From NCBI GenBank assembly GCA_000828975.1, contig AP014683.1:449520-513519 (forward strand): DNA of 64,000 bases, in the 5' to 3' direction. This stretch comes from Burkholderiales bacterium GJ-E10. Its GTDB lineage: Bacteria > Pseudomonadota > Gammaproteobacteria > Burkholderiales > Burkholderiaceae_F. The notes under the pieces were generated by a model, which saw only the letters and a list, made by a program, of their open reading frames with translations, made no database searches and was not told the origin of the DNA. The first letter of the stretch is position 1. Each line of letters begins with the position of its first letter. A program made the translations under genes and the position numbers. Below, piece by piece: positions 9,382-19,533 of this stretch.

Positions 9382-10527
9382 TCAGAAGGTGTAGCCCTCT
9401 TCCCGTGCGCGTCCGTGGATGCGGTCAAGCAGGCGGGCAAGGGCGGCGAACGGGTCGTACCGCTCGACGACGCGCTGGGCATGGCGCAGCACCACCGGCA
9501 GGTCCGCCAGGTAGCGATCCTTGCCGTCGCGGTGGTGGAGGCGCGCGAAAATCCCGAGCACCTTGAGACTGCGCTGCAGTCCCATCCACTCGAGGTCGCG
9601 CCAGAACCGGCCGAAATCGGCCGGCACCGGCAAGCCCTGCCGCCGCGCGCGCTCCCAGTATCGGGCGGCCCAGTCGATCTGCTGCGGTTCCGGCCATTCG
9701 ACGTAGGCGTCCCGGAGCAGCGACACCAGGTCATAGGTGATCGGACCGATCACCGCATCCTGGAAGTCCAGCACTCCGGGTTCCACCGCAGAGTCCGGAG
9801 TGCGATCCTGTTGCGGCCCGCTTCCGCCATCGGCGTCGGGCGCCATCAGGTTGCGGCTGTGGTAGTCGCGATGCACGAACACCTGCGCCTGGTCCAGCGC
9901 CGACGCGGCGAGGCGCTCGCAGGCCGCATCCAGCACCGCGCGCTCCGCCGGGCTCAGGTCGATGCCCAGATGGCGCGCGACGTACCATTCCGGGAACAGC
10001 CGCATTTCGGCCAGCAGGCGGTCGCGGTCGTAGGGCGGCAGGGCTGTTCCGGCGACCGGAATGCCCTGCATGCGGACCAGGGCCGCGATCGCGCCCTCGT
10101 ACAAGTCCGGAATCCGTTCCGGACGGCTCGCAATCGCGTCGGCGTAGGTGGTGTCGCCGAGGTCGCGCAGCAGCAGGAACCCGTGTTCGAGGTTGCGTTC
10201 GAGCACGGCGGGCGCTCGTACCCCCTGGCGCGCGAGCAGGTCCGCAACGAACAGGAAGGGGCGGCAGTCCTCGTGCTGCGGCGGGGCATCCATGACGATC
10301 CAGGAGCGGTCCCCCGCGGCGGAGCCGTCGCCGGACCGGCGATCGACGCGGAAATACCGTCGGAAACTGGCATCGCTCGATGCCGGCCGCAGGCTGGCCG
10401 GATCCAGATTCCAGGTTGCCGGAAGGGATGCCAGCCACGTGCGCAGCGCGTCGAGCCGGAGGTCTTGGGGGGGCGAGTCCTCGTGCGGCATGTCGGGGTT
10501 GGAGAGGGTTTCGGGACGATCCGCCAT
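9382..10527 (-). CDS. amgK: Anomeric MurNAc/GlcNAc kinase (AmgK), APH fold
   Basis: Protein of the choline/aminoglycoside phosphotransferase superfamily. It shows the catalytic loop VHRDYHSRNLM (D221, N226) and the metal site GVLDFQDAVIGP (D254). Beside murU this identifies a cell-wall amino-sugar kinase that phosphorylates MurNAc at the anomeric carbon. The start is taken as ATG 10527 (MADRPET), giving 381 residues; ATG 10491 (MPHEDSPP) is also possible. It is divergent from lptD, with only 41 bases between the starts, so both promoters must share that short space. Confidence 0.86.
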   Translation of the reverse strand: MADRPETLSNPDMPHEDSPPQDLRLDALRTWLASLPATWNLDPASLRPASSDASFRRYFRVDRRSGDGSAAGDRSWIVMDAPPQHEDCRPFLFVADLLARQGVRAPAVLERNLEHGFLLLRDLGDTTYADAIASRPERIPDLYEGAIAALVRMQGIPVAGTALPPYDRDRLLAEMRLFPEWYVARHLGIDLSPAERAVLDAACERLAASALDQAQVFVHRDYHSRNLMAPDADGGSGPQQDRTPDSAVEPGVLDFQDAVIGPITYDLVSLLRDAYVEWPEPQQIDWAARYWERARRQGLPVPADFGRFWRDLEWMGLQRSLKVLGIFARLHHRDGKDRYLADLPVVLRHAQRVVERYDPFAALARLLDRIHGRAREEGYTF

Positions 10528-10568
10528 AATGGCGCGTTTTTCAGAAGAATTCGGAATAGTACCGTCCC

Positions 10569-12944
10569 ATGCGCCAGGGAAATCGAGATCCCGGACATCG
10601 TGTCGCCGCTGCACTGGTCGTCGCCGGACTCCTGCTGACCGTGGCATCGGGGTGGGCGGATCCGGGGCCTGCCGTGGCGTTGCGGCTCGAGCGGACCCTG
10701 GGCGCGGGGCGCGGGGCGGTCGTGGTCGGGCAGGCACCGCCGATCTATGCCCGCGCCGACCATGTCGTCGGCGCGATCGACGAATCGACCACGCTCACCG
10801 GGTCCGTCGAGTTGCGGCGTGCGGGAATGGTGCTGTTCGGCGATCGCGTTGTGTACGACATCGCCACCGACGAGGTGAACGCGCAGGGCCACGTGCGCCT
10901 GGTGGCCAAGAACGCGGTCTTCAACGCTCCCAGCCTGAAGTTCCAGGTCGAGGCGCAGACCGGGACGATGCCCGATGCGAGTTACACCTATCCGGCGCGC
11001 CACGGCAGCGGCAAGTCGAACCTGATCGAGTTCCTGGGCGAGGGCAACGAGCGGATGCACGATGCCACGTTCACCACCTGCAATCCCGACAATCCATCCT
11101 GGTGGGTGAAGGCCGATACCCTGGACATCAATCAAGGCGATCAGGAGGCGACGGCCTATGCGGCGACCCTGTATTTCGGCGGCGTTCCGCTGATCGACTC
11201 GCCCTATTTCGATTTCCCGATCGGCGACGCCCGGAAAAGCGGTTTCCTGACCCCGGGGTACATGCAGAACAGCCTGCTCGGGTCGGAATTCGTCATTCCC
11301 TACTACTGGAACATCGCGCCCAATTACGACTACACGTTCACGCCGTACATCCTCCCGAGCCGGGGGACGCTGCTGGGCAACGAATTCCGCTTCCTGACGC
11401 CGGAAACCCAGGGGATCGTCAACTACGACGTGATGCCGCACGACCGTGGAACGAACACGATGCGCGACCACATGGTGCTGTCGACGCAGTATGTGGGTCC
11501 GGCGGGACTTTCCGCGGGGATCAACTACAACCGCGTTTCGGACCCCAACTTCCTGATCGATTTTTCGCAGAACATCCTGGCATCCTCGCCGCAGGAACTG
11601 CCGCAGGAGGCCTACCTCAACTACGCGAAGACCTATTGGACGACGACGCTGCGGGTGCAGGAAAGCCAGACGCTCGTGCCGCTGCTGCTGCCCTATGACC
11701 CCGGACCGTACCAGCGCGTGCCCGACCTGACGGTCCAGGGACAGCATCTCGACTGGAACGGGTTCGACGTGACCGGATTCTTCGATGCGACGCACTTCAC
11801 GCATCCGGCGATCAATCCGTATTTCGTCGTGCCGGCGACGAACCCGAAATACGATGCCCCCGAGACCTTCAATCCGGGGTTCTATACGCAAAGCGGCTCG
11901 CGGTTCATCCTCAATCCGGAGGTGAGCTACCCGATCCTCTCGCCGGGATGGTTCATCATTCCGAAGGTGCAGTGGAACGCCACGTACTATCAGCTCGATC
12001 CGATCTACAACTACGGCAACACGTCGACCACCCGCACGGTGCCGACGGCGTCGTTCGATACCGGGCTGATCTTCGATCGGCCGATTCACTGGCTTGGTGC
12101 GGACGCGCGGCAGACCCTGGAGCCGCGGATGTACTACGCCTTCGTTCCCTACCGCAATCAGTCGCTGCTGCCGAATTTCGACAGTACCGTGTCGGACCTC
12201 ACGTTCGCGCAGTTGTTCGCGCCCAACATCTTCACCGGCTATGACCGGGTCGCACAGGCCAACGAACTGACGACCGCCCTGACGAGCCGGGTCATCGACA
12301 GCGCCAGCGGCGCGGAGCGGTTGCGTGTCGGGATCGGGCAGCGCTTTTATTTCTCGCCGCAGATGGTGACCCTGCCCGGCGTGCCCCCGACCACGAGTGC
12401 GACCTCCGATACGCTGTTTCTTGCCGATGCGTCGATGGGTCGCAAGTGGAGCGTCAACATGAGCGTGGACTACTCCACGGTGACCAGCCAGACGGCGCTG
12501 GCTTCCTTCGGGCTGCATTGGCAGCCGCGGGAAACCTCGGTGGTGAATTTCACCTATCAGTACGAGACGCCGTACTACACCGGCTATCCGATCAACAACT
12601 ACGGGCTTTCCACGCAGTGGCCGCTGTCGAAGAACTGGTACGGCGTCGGGGCGTTGAACTACTCGGTCGCCAACCATAGCTGGGTCGAATCGCTGGCCGG
12701 GGTCGAGTACCGGGCCGATTGCTGGGTCGGACGGGTGATATTCTCGCGTTACGCCATTCCCTACCCGGTCGGGACAGGGCAGTTCAACAATTTCTATACG
12801 ACGACGTATTTCTTCCAGATCCAGCTGAACGGACTGGCCAGCGTCGGCACCAATCCCGCGGGCCTGCTGCAGAGTAACATTCTGGGCTATCAATCGATCA
12901 GCCCGCCGCGGCCTCCGCCGGGTCCATTCGATTTCTATCAGTGA
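10569..12944 (+). CDS. lptD: LPS-assembly outer membrane protein LptD
   Basis: LptD is the beta-barrel half of the LptD–LptE translocon that inserts LPS into the outer leaflet. There is a hydrophobic signal segment in residues about 11–30. An OstA/LptA-like jellyroll follows (YDIATDEVNAQGHVRL), then a long tyrosine- and asparagine-rich barrel. Cysteines at C171 and C718 are candidates for the long-range disulfide. At 791 residues it is full length. It heads the operon lptD–surA–pdxA–rsmA. Its partner lptE lies at 58309–58839. Confidence 0.96.
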   Translation: MRQGNRDPGHRVAAALVVAGLLLTVASGWADPGPAVALRLERTLGAGRGAVVVGQAPPIYARADHVVGAIDESTTLTGSVELRRAGMVLFGDRVVYDIATDEVNAQGHVRLVAKNAVFNAPSLKFQVEAQTGTMPDASYTYPARHGSGKSNLIEFLGEGNERMHDATFTTCNPDNPSWWVKADTLDINQGDQEATAYAATLYFGGVPLIDSPYFDFPIGDARKSGFLTPGYMQNSLLGSEFVIPYYWNIAPNYDYTFTPYILPSRGTLLGNEFRFLTPETQGIVNYDVMPHDRGTNTMRDHMVLSTQYVGPAGLSAGINYNRVSDPNFLIDFSQNILASSPQELPQEAYLNYAKTYWTTTLRVQESQTLVPLLLPYDPGPYQRVPDLTVQGQHLDWNGFDVTGFFDATHFTHPAINPYFVVPATNPKYDAPETFNPGFYTQSGSRFILNPEVSYPILSPGWFIIPKVQWNATYYQLDPIYNYGNTSTTRTVPTASFDTGLIFDRPIHWLGADARQTLEPRMYYAFVPYRNQSLLPNFDSTVSDLTFAQLFAPNIFTGYDRVAQANELTTALTSRVIDSASGAERLRVGIGQRFYFSPQMVTLPGVPPTTSATSDTLFLADASMGRKWSVNMSVDYSTVTSQTALASFGLHWQPRETSVVNFTYQYETPYYTGYPINNYGLSTQWPLSKNWYGVGALNYSVANHSWVESLAGVEYRADCWVGRVIFSRYAIPYPVGTGQFNNFYTTTYFFQIQLNGLASVGTNPAGLLQSNILGYQSISPPRPPPGPFDFYQ

Positions 12945-12951
12945 GTTCCGG

Positions 12952-14310
12952 ATGATGAATTGCGAGCAAAAAGCGGCGCGGTGGATGTTGCGGGCGGTGC
13001 GCCGGGTGGCCCTGTCGGCGGCCGTCGCGGTGGCGGGTGTCCTGGCGGTGGTTCCGGCGCAGGGCGCCGCGCCGCGCCTGCTCGACCGGGTCGTCGCGGT
13101 GGTCAACGACGACGTGATCACCCAGGGGGAACTGGACTACCGGATGCACCTTGCCGAAGCCCAGCTCGCGCGCCAGCACATTCCCATGCCGCCGGAGGAC
13201 GTGCTGCGCAAGCAGGTGCTCGAACGGATGATCCTCGACCGGGCCCAGCTGCAGCTCGCGCAGGAGACCGGCCTGCGGGTGGACGACGCGACCGTCAACG
13301 CCGCCATCGCCCGCATGGCGCAGCAGAACGGCATGACCCTGGCGCAGATGCGTACCAAGGTCGAGGCCGACGGCGTGCCGTTCGACCGGTTCCGCGAGGA
13401 CATGCGCAATGAAATCACGATCATGCGGCTGCGCGATCGCGAGGTCGACGCCCACATCCAGGTCACGGAAGGCGAGATCGACGATTATCTCGCCACGCAG
13501 GCGAAGATGGCCCATCGGGGCGAGGAATACGATGTCGCCCAGATCCTGATCGGCGTGCCCGAGGTCGCCAGCCCGGCGTACGTCGAGCGTGCCCGGGCCC
13601 GGGCCGAAGACCTGATTTCGCAGATCCGGGGCGGTGCCGACTTCGGCCGCCTGGCGGCCGGCTATTCGTCCGCGCCCGAGGCGTTGCAGGGCGGCGACCT
13701 GGGATGGCGCACCCTGGATCGTCTGCCCAGCCTGTTTGCCAACGCGGTGCGCGATCTCGCCCCCGGCGGCATTGCCCTGGTGCGCAGCCCCGTGGGCTTC
13801 CACATCCTGAAGCTCATCGGCAAGCGCGGTGCGGCCGACGGACAGTTCTCCGACAAGCCGGTGATGCAGATCCACGCCCGGCACATCCTGCTGCGGGTGA
13901 CCGATGCCATGCCCGAGGAGGAGGTCGTGCGCCGGTTGCAGGATCTGCGCAAGCGGATCGTCCAGGGGCATGAAAGCTTCGGCGAGCTAGCGCGCCTGTA
14001 TTCCGCCGATCCGAGCGCGACCCGGGGCGGCGATCTGGGATGGCTCTACCCGGGGGATACCGTCCCGGCGTTCGAACACGCGATGGACGCGCTGAAGGTG
14101 GGTGAAGTGAGCCAGCCGGTGAAGAGCCCCTTCGGTTGGCACCTCATCCAGGTACTGGCCAAGCGCGTCGAACAGCCGTCGATCGAGCGCAAACGGATGG
14201 AGGCGCGGCAGGTGCTGCGCTCGCGCAAGTCCGAGGAAGCGACCCAGGAGTGGCTGCGGCAGTTGCGGGATCGCTCGTATGTCGAATACCGCCTCGGCAA
14301 CAATCCGTGA
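12952..14310 (+). CDS. surA: Periplasmic chaperone/peptidyl-prolyl isomerase SurA
   Basis: SurA escorts outer-membrane proteins through the periplasm. The N-terminal signal sequence ends near AQGAAP. The chaperone domain follows ([14 protein letters not shown]). Two parvulin domains start near residue 193 (YDVAQILIG) and residue 308 (HARHILLRV), each with the GGDLGW signature. The 452-residue length is normal. The ATG at 12952 is seven bases after lptD, matching co-production of the chaperone and its major client. Confidence 0.96.
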   Translation: MMNCEQKAARWMLRAVRRVALSAAVAVAGVLAVVPAQGAAPRLLDRVVAVVNDDVITQGELDYRMHLAEAQLARQHIPMPPEDVLRKQVLERMILDRAQLQLAQETGLRVDDATVNAAIARMAQQNGMTLAQMRTKVEADGVPFDRFREDMRNEITIMRLRDREVDAHIQVTEGEIDDYLATQAKMAHRGEEYDVAQILIGVPEVASPAYVERARARAEDLISQIRGGADFGRLAAGYSSAPEALQGGDLGWRTLDRLPSLFANAVRDLAPGGIALVRSPVGFHILKLIGKRGAADGQFSDKPVMQIHARHILLRVTDAMPEEEVVRRLQDLRKRIVQGHESFGELARLYSADPSATRGGDLGWLYPGDTVPAFEHAMDALKVGEVSQPVKSPFGWHLIQVLAKRVEQPSIERKRMEARQVLRSRKSEEATQEWLRQLRDRSYVEYRLGNNP

Positions 14311-15269
14311 GCCCGTCGCGGATCGCGGTCACGACCGGTGAACCGGCGGGAGTCGGTCCGGAAGTGGCGCTGCGCGCCGCGGTCGAATGCGGCGTGCCCT
14401 GCGATTTGTTCGGAGACGCGGCGCTGCTCGAATCGGTCGCGGGCGCGCTGGGTCTCCCCTGGCCGCTGGCTGCCCCGGTCCGCGTCGTGCATGAGCCGCT
14501 GGCCGCGCCGGTGCGCCCGGGCGTGCCCGATCCGCGCAACGCTCCCTATGTGCTGCGGCTGCTCGATCGGGCGCTGGCGTCGTGGCGTGCCGGGGAGATC
14601 GCCGCGATCGCAACCGCGCCGGTGCACAAGGCGGTGATCAACGACGCCGGGATCGCATTTTCCGGGCATACCGAATACCTCGCCGCGGCGACGGACACAC
14701 CGGAAGTCGTGATGATGCTGGTCGGCGGGGGGCTGCGCGTGGCCCTGGCGACCACCCATCTTGCCCTCGCGGCCGTGCCGGCGGCGATCACCCGGCCAAG
14801 GCTGGACGCGGCGCTGGACATCCTCCATCGCGACCTGCGCGACCGCTTCGGCATCGCGCGGCCGCGCATCGCGGTGACGGGATTGAATCCCCATGCCGGC
14901 GAGGGCGGACATATGGGACGGGAGGAGATCGACGTCATCGCTCCGGCGCTGGAGGCTGCGCGCGCCCGCGGCATCGACGCCACCGGTCCGTGGCCGGCCG
15001 ACACCGTGTTTGCTGCGCAGAAGCGCGAAGGCACCCGCGCCGACGCGATCCTTGCGATGTACCACGACCAGGGGTTGGCAACGCTCAAGTACGCGAGCTT
15101 CGGCGGCGGCGTGAACGTCACCCTGGGACTCCCCCTGCCCCGCACCTCGGCCGATCATGGCACCGCCCTCGACATCGCCGGCAAGGGGGTCGCGGATGCG
15201 GGGAGCATGCGGGAGGCGGTGCATCTGGCGGTCGAACTGGCGCGGCGGGAGGCGAGGGTGCATGGATGA
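14307..15269 (+). CDS. pdxA: 4-hydroxythreonine-4-phosphate dehydrogenase PdxA
   Basis: PdxA is an NAD-dependent, metal-requiring dehydrogenase of pyridoxal 5'-phosphate synthesis. Motifs are [11 protein letters not shown] near the start, the metal and substrate histidines in GHTEYLA and [11 protein letters not shown], and [12 protein letters not shown]. The GTG start at 14307 overlaps the surA stop as GTGA and gives 320 residues, the family length. An upstream in-frame extension inside surA is not credible. Confidence 0.95.
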   Translation: MSPSRIAVTTGEPAGVGPEVALRAAVECGVPCDLFGDAALLESVAGALGLPWPLAAPVRVVHEPLAAPVRPGVPDPRNAPYVLRLLDRALASWRAGEIAAIATAPVHKAVINDAGIAFSGHTEYLAAATDTPEVVMMLVGGGLRVALATTHLALAAVPAAITRPRLDAALDILHRDLRDRFGIARPRIAVTGLNPHAGEGGHMGREEIDVIAPALEAARARGIDATGPWPADTVFAAQKREGTRADAILAMYHDQGLATLKYASFGGGVNVTLGLPLPRTSADHGTALDIAGKGVADAGSMREAVHLAVELARREARVHG

Positions 15270-16044
15270 GCACCGCGCGCGGCGCCGCTTCAGCCAGAAT
15301 TTCCTCCACGACCCCGGCATCATCGCCCGCATCGTCGCGGCGATCGATCCGCAACCCGGGCAGCGCATCGTCGAAATCGGCCCCGGGCTCGGCGCGATCA
15401 CCGAACACCTGATCGCGCGGGCGGGCCGCATCACGGCGGTCGAGATCGACCGCGACCTCGCGGCGCGCCTGCGGCAGCGGTTCGAGCCCGCGCAACTCGA
15501 ACTGATCGAGGCGGACGCGCTGACGGTGAACTGGCACGACGTCGCGCGCGCCGGCGAGGGCGCGCTGCGCATCGCCGGGAATCTGCCGTACCACATCTCG
15601 ACGCCGTTGCTGTTCGCGCTGCTGCCGATTGCCGATCGGGTGCGTGACCAGCATTTCATGTTGCAGAGGGAAGTGGTGGATCGCATGGCTGCGCCGCCCG
15701 GCGGCAAGGACTACGGGCGGCTTTCCGTGATGCTGCAATTCCGCTATCGCATCCAGCGTCTCTTCCTGGTGCCGCCCGGCGCCTTCCGGCCCGCGCCCGC
15801 GGTGCAATCGGCGATCGTGCGCATGCGGCCGGTTGCGGCGGCGGATCTTCCGGAGGTCGACGCGGAAGCCTTCGCCAAGGTCGTCACCGCCGGGTTCACG
15901 CAGCGGCGCAAGACGCTGCGCAACGCGCTTTCGCAGGTCCTGTCCGAAGCGGCGATCGAAGCCGCGCAGGTCGATCCGGGCGCGCGCGCGGAAACGCTGG
16001 ACGTCGCGGCGTTCGTGCGCCTCACCCGCGCCGCGCAGGGGTGA
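15262..16044 (+). CDS. rsmA: 16S rRNA dimethyladenosine methyltransferase RsmA (KsgA)
   Basis: Dimethylates the two adjacent adenines near the 3' end of 16S rRNA. The N-terminus [11 protein letters not shown] is a family hallmark. SAM motif [12 protein letters not shown] spans residues 37–47, and the catalytic motif NLPYHIS starts at N107. The C-terminal RRKTLRNAL is also typical. At 260 residues it is full length. The ATG at 15262 overlaps the end of pdxA by eight bases. Confidence 0.96.
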   Translation: MDEHRARRRFSQNFLHDPGIIARIVAAIDPQPGQRIVEIGPGLGAITEHLIARAGRITAVEIDRDLAARLRQRFEPAQLELIEADALTVNWHDVARAGEGALRIAGNLPYHISTPLLFALLPIADRVRDQHFMLQREVVDRMAAPPGGKDYGRLSVMLQFRYRIQRLFLVPPGAFRPAPAVQSAIVRMRPVAAADLPEVDAEAFAKVVTAGFTQRRKTLRNALSQVLSEAAIEAAQVDPGARAETLDVAAFVRLTRAAQG

Positions 16045-16051
16045 ACTTGCC

Positions 16052-16297
16052 ATGACGCTTCCCGCGACGCTGCCCATGACGCTCCCCAGCCCCGCCTACC
16101 TTGCGGGAATGCTGCTGTTCGGCCTGATCGGACTTGCCGCCTTCCGCTACGGCGGCAAGTCCGGCATGCCGGCGGTCCGGTGGATCGGGGCCGCGCTGAT
16201 GGTCTACCCCTATGCGATCTCCAGCACATGGTGGATCTATGTCGTCGGCGTCGTGCTTTGCGCGATGATGTACTGGCTGCGCGACTGGGGTGCCTGA
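16052..16297 (+). CDS. Small two-helix membrane protein of unknown function
   Basis: An 81-residue hydrophobic protein starting at ATG 16052, seven bases after rsmA and probably in the same transcript. There are two likely membrane helices: residues about 14–30 (YLAGMLLFGLIGLAAF) and about 46–70 (a Trp/Tyr-rich stretch containing TWWIYVVGVVL). A short glycine/basic loop (RYGGKSGMP) separates them. No enzymatic motif is visible. It is the last gene before the secretion cluster, which is transcribed towards it. Confidence 0.7.
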   Translation: MTLPATLPMTLPSPAYLAGMLLFGLIGLAAFRYGGKSGMPAVRWIGAALMVYPYAISSTWWIYVVGVVLCAMMYWLRDWGA

Positions 16298-16352
16298 GGC
16301 GCTACTCCGCCGTCGCGATCCAGGGTCCGGGGCGCCCGGCCCGCACGCCTCG

Positions 16353-18179
16353 TCAGGAAGGCTCGGGCGGCTTGCGGGGGCGCGGCGTTTTGGCGGCGCC
16401 GGCAGTCTTGCTTCCCGGCTTGCGGGCCGTCGTCTTCGGCGGTGACGGCTTCGGCGAGGTTCTGACGCCGCCGCGCGATGCCGCGAGCGGGCCCAGCCCG
16501 ACCGCACGGTAGACGCGCTGGTTCCAGCGCCGTCCCAGGGGCGAGTTGACGATCCAGTGCCGGGAGAACGAAATGATCGAGGCGCGCGCGTGCCAGGCGG
16601 TCATCAGTGCGGTCTCCATCCGCGCGCTGGCGTGATAGAGCGCGCGACCTTCTCCGTAGACGATGCCCAGGGCGAGGGTGGGCAGGCCCATGTAGCCAAG
16701 GGAGATCGCAATCGACATCGCGCGGCCGGCGGACCAGGAACCGTGCGGCGCCCCACCGACCAGCGAGCCGATCTGCGACAGCGCCGGTTCGATGTCCGCC
16801 CACAGATCGAACAGCACGCCCCAGAGGCTGACGAACGAGATCGGTCCGACCATCCAGGCGATGGCGACGCGCGCCCGCCCGGGCCAGAGGAGCATCCAGC
16901 ACCCGATGGTGGAGACGAGAATGGCGATGGTCTTGGCGACGCCCAGGGTGAACGGCAGCACCGACACCACGAGCGTGGCGAGGGTGCCCAGCATTACCGA
17001 GGCGATCGTGAGCAGGACGGTGGTGATCGGCTGCTCGAGCCAGGTGGTCCGGTTGACGCTGGCGTAGCGGTCGGCGGCCGGAATGCGCAGCCGTGCCGCG
17101 GTTTCGAGAAGCGGCGCCATGGCGAAGGCGCAGTTGGCATCGCTGGTCCGTTGGCACAGGCTGCCGATCGCCGCTTTCGCCTGGCCGTCGGCGGCGATCC
17201 CGGCGGCGGCATCGTAGAACACCGATCGGCCGATCCGGTCGTACAGGTCTTCGATGCGGGAGACCGGCACCGCGGAATCGGCCTGCGGCAGCTGGGCGCG
17301 CAGCGTCGCCGTGAGCGCATCGGCATGCCGGATCGCATCGTCGTATGCGGGGGCGTTGGCTAGGCGCCAGGGCAGCCCCGGAATCGCACCGGCGCTGCGC
17401 AGACTGAAGGCGATCTGCGCCGGCGTGCCCGGCGCGGCGGGGATGGTCCACGGCTGTGCGCCGGCATCGCTGGTGACCTGGTTGATCAGCGGCGCCTGCG
17501 CGCGCAGCAGCGCGCCCAGGTCGATTCCGGCGCCGGCCAGCGCCGCCTGCACGGCCTGTGCCTGGGCCGCGGGGCGCGTGCCGATCAACTGCGGGGCGTC
17601 GGGCGCGGGCGCGAGCAGGGCGGGGAGCAGGCCGCCTGCGGCGATCCGCTGCGCCAGCGCGGGATCGTCGTGCAGGATCTGCGGCACGAGATCCTGCCGC
17701 CAGATGATCTCGTTGGCCTTGAGTTGCGGTTCGTCGAGCAGGGCGGCGTCGTGCGTGATCGCATCCACCTGCGCGGCGACGCCGGGAACCACGAACGTCG
17801 GCCCCTGGTGGGTGAGCGCGCGCAGGCTGACCGTCGCGTTCGCCCCCAGGCGTTCGATCCAGTAGGTCAGGTGCGGCGCGGCGCCGGTGCGGGTGCCGAA
17901 GAGCCGTTCCACCTCACCCGGCGCCCCGTAATCGAGCGTGGTGAGATCGACGCGCTGCGGCATCAGCGTGAGTACGCTCGCCAGCGCAAGGCAGGCAAGA
18001 TGGCGCAGCCAGATGATCGGCTGGCCGGCGATCGCACTCTGCAGCATCGCGGCGATCAGTCCGGCCGCGGCCAGCAGATAAAACAGCCAGGCAAGCGACG
18101 GATTTGCGAGCGCGGCATCGATGCGCCCGACCAGGGCGTAGGCCCCCGCGGTGAACAGATCGACGAATTGCTCGCCCAT
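16353..18179 (-). CDS. traG: TraG-like inner-membrane protein of F-type T4SS (short form)
   Basis: A 608-residue polytopic membrane protein. Two N-terminal hydrophobic segments (residues about 28–50 and 58–76) precede a long soluble region. A block of about five membrane segments follows at residues about 380–520 (ITTVLLTIASVMLGTLATLV, TLGVAKTIAILVS, WMVGPISFVSLWG). This is the layout of the TraG N-terminal domain, which acts in pilus assembly and mating-pair stabilisation in F. The large C-terminal periplasmic domain of F TraG is absent; the protein ends in a short Lys/Pro/Arg-rich tail. It is the last gene of the cluster, ten bases after traH. Assignment rests on topology, position and weak residue similarity. 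Confidence 0.7.
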   Translation of the reverse strand: MGEQFVDLFTAGAYALVGRIDAALANPSLAWLFYLLAAAGLIAAMLQSAIAGQPIIWLRHLACLALASVLTLMPQRVDLTTLDYGAPGEVERLFGTRTGAAPHLTYWIERLGANATVSLRALTHQGPTFVVPGVAAQVDAITHDAALLDEPQLKANEIIWRQDLVPQILHDDPALAQRIAAGGLLPALLAPAPDAPQLIGTRPAAQAQAVQAALAGAGIDLGALLRAQAPLINQVTSDAGAQPWTIPAAPGTPAQIAFSLRSAGAIPGLPWRLANAPAYDDAIRHADALTATLRAQLPQADSAVPVSRIEDLYDRIGRSVFYDAAAGIAADGQAKAAIGSLCQRTSDANCAFAMAPLLETAARLRIPAADRYASVNRTTWLEQPITTVLLTIASVMLGTLATLVVSVLPFTLGVAKTIAILVSTIGCWMLLWPGRARVAIAWMVGPISFVSLWGVLFDLWADIEPALSQIGSLVGGAPHGSWSAGRAMSIAISLGYMGLPTLALGIVYGEGRALYHASARMETALMTAWHARASIISFSRHWIVNSPLGRRWNQRVYRAVGLGPLAASRGGVRTSPKPSPPKTTARKPGSKTAGAAKTPRPRKPPEPS

Positions 18180-18189
18180 GACGCCGTCC

Positions 18190-19533
18190 TCAGTAATTTC
18201 CGAACAGCTGCATCAGGTCGCGCATGCCGAATTGCGGGCCCGATCGCACGTTCCCCAAGGCATCGGCGCGTGCGGCGGTTTGGGTCCGCACGGCGTCCAA
18301 TGCATCGATCCGCGCACGCGCCAGGCCGGCCCGCGCCTCCTGGGCCTTCGTGAGCACGTTCGCTTCGTCGATCAGGTTGCCGATTTCCGCATGCAGTCGG
18401 GTCTGGCGCGCGCGGATCTCGGACGCATCGGCGTCGATGCCGGGTTTGGCCTCGATGCGGTCGGTCTGCTCATACAGATCGAGCAGGCGCGAGTACATCG
18501 CACTGACGGCGATCTGCGACGCGAGCGCATCCTTGTAGAGCGCGCGCGCCGCAGGATCGAGCAGGCGCACGCTCTGGAACGCACCCGACGAGACCGTCGG
18601 GAATGCGTCGGCGGGCAGGCATCCCGCAGGATCGGCCGTCGTGGCAAGCAGCGCGTTGCTGTCGCAGGATGGAATCTGCGACGGATCGGTGCCGGAGTCG
18701 ATGCGCTCGAGCGCCGCGCGCGACAGGGTGCGATAGCGGTCTGCCATCGAGGCGACCGTCAGGCGCGGAGAGCGAATCTGGAATGCCCCGTTGGCGATGC
18801 GTCCGTCCGGAAGCAGGGCGAGGAGGGCATCGCCGTCCGGCGTCGGGTTCCACGTGGTGTAGCGGCGCAGGAACTCGGCAGTCGATGCGGTGGCCGCTAG
18901 GTTCAAATTGGCGAAGAGATGCTGCACCGAGCAGATCCGGTAGGCAACGGTGGGCGAGGCGCCGCTGGCGATCTGCTGTCCATAACATTCGTTGCCCGCT
19001 TCGGCCATCGTCGTTGCGCCGAGACTTTCGCCCCGTGCGCGGTCCGCCTGGGCGTTGCACGCCTGGGTGAATGCAAAGAAGCGTGCCGCATATTTCTTGT
19101 CCAGCATGTCGAGCACGGATGCGATGGTCGGACTGGCGTAGGAAAGCGTGATGAGATAGTTCGCGGCTGCGGCCTGGGCGCCGGAGAGCAGCATCTGGCG
19201 CAGTTCGGTCAGGAGCTCGGTCGGGGCGAACGTCTGGAGGAAGCCGTTGAAGTCGACCCCCGAACAGCCGAGCTGCGCGGCGCCGCCGAAGGACACGCCG
19301 GCCGAGACCGTCGCCGGGGGCGTGTAGGCGGGCTCCGCACCGGTGCCGAGGATCGCGCCGAGACGCGAGTCGGACATCGACTCCGAATAGGGCGTGGTGT
19401 TCCCCGGCAGGAACTGCTGCGCGGCGACCGCCCCGGGAGCGATGAGGATCCACGACAGCGTGAGGCCGCAGCGGCACCGCCCCAGGCGCGGCCCGCGCCA
19501 TTGCCGTCGCTGACGCAATCGTGGCCCGATCAT
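18190..19533 (-). CDS. traH: TraH-like T4SS assembly protein
   Basis: A 447-residue exported protein starting at ATG 19533, overlapping the previous stop as ATGA. The basic N-terminus and hydrophobic segment to about residue 38 (ending AVAAQ) are a signal peptide. The motif GCSGVDFNGFL (C90) resembles the GCGGID motif of F TraH, and is followed by a similar helical run (LRQMLLSGAQAAAANYL). Further cysteines occur near QACNAQ, NECYG and RICS. The C-terminal third is helical with coiled-coil character. TraH is a periplasmic/outer-membrane-associated factor for pilus extension. The cysteine-framed layout also resembles the corresponding protein of integrative conjugative elements. Confidence 0.72.
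   Translation of the reverse strand: MIGPRLRQRRQWRGPRLGRCRCGLTLSWILIAPGAVAAQQFLPGNTTPYSESMSDSRLGAILGTGAEPAYTPPATVSAGVSFGGAAQLGCSGVDFNGFLQTFAPTELLTELRQMLLSGAQAAAANYLITLSYASPTIASVLDMLDKKYAARFFAFTQACNAQADRARGESLGATTMAEAGNECYGQQIASGASPTVAYRICSVQHLFANLNLAATASTAEFLRRYTTWNPTPDGDALLALLPDGRIANGAFQIRSPRLTVASMADRYRTLSRAALERIDSGTDPSQIPSCDSNALLATTADPAGCLPADAFPTVSSGAFQSVRLLDPAARALYKDALASQIAVSAMYSRLLDLYEQTDRIEAKPGIDADASEIRARQTRLHAEIGNLIDEANVLTKAQEARAGLARARIDALDAVRTQTAARADALGNVRSGPQFGMRDLMQLFGNY

Noticed and set aside
9954-13121. Minus-strand open frame of 1055 codons opposite lptD
   Set aside because: Antisense shadow: lptD has family motifs across the same span, and the shadow is Arg/His-rich without motifs.
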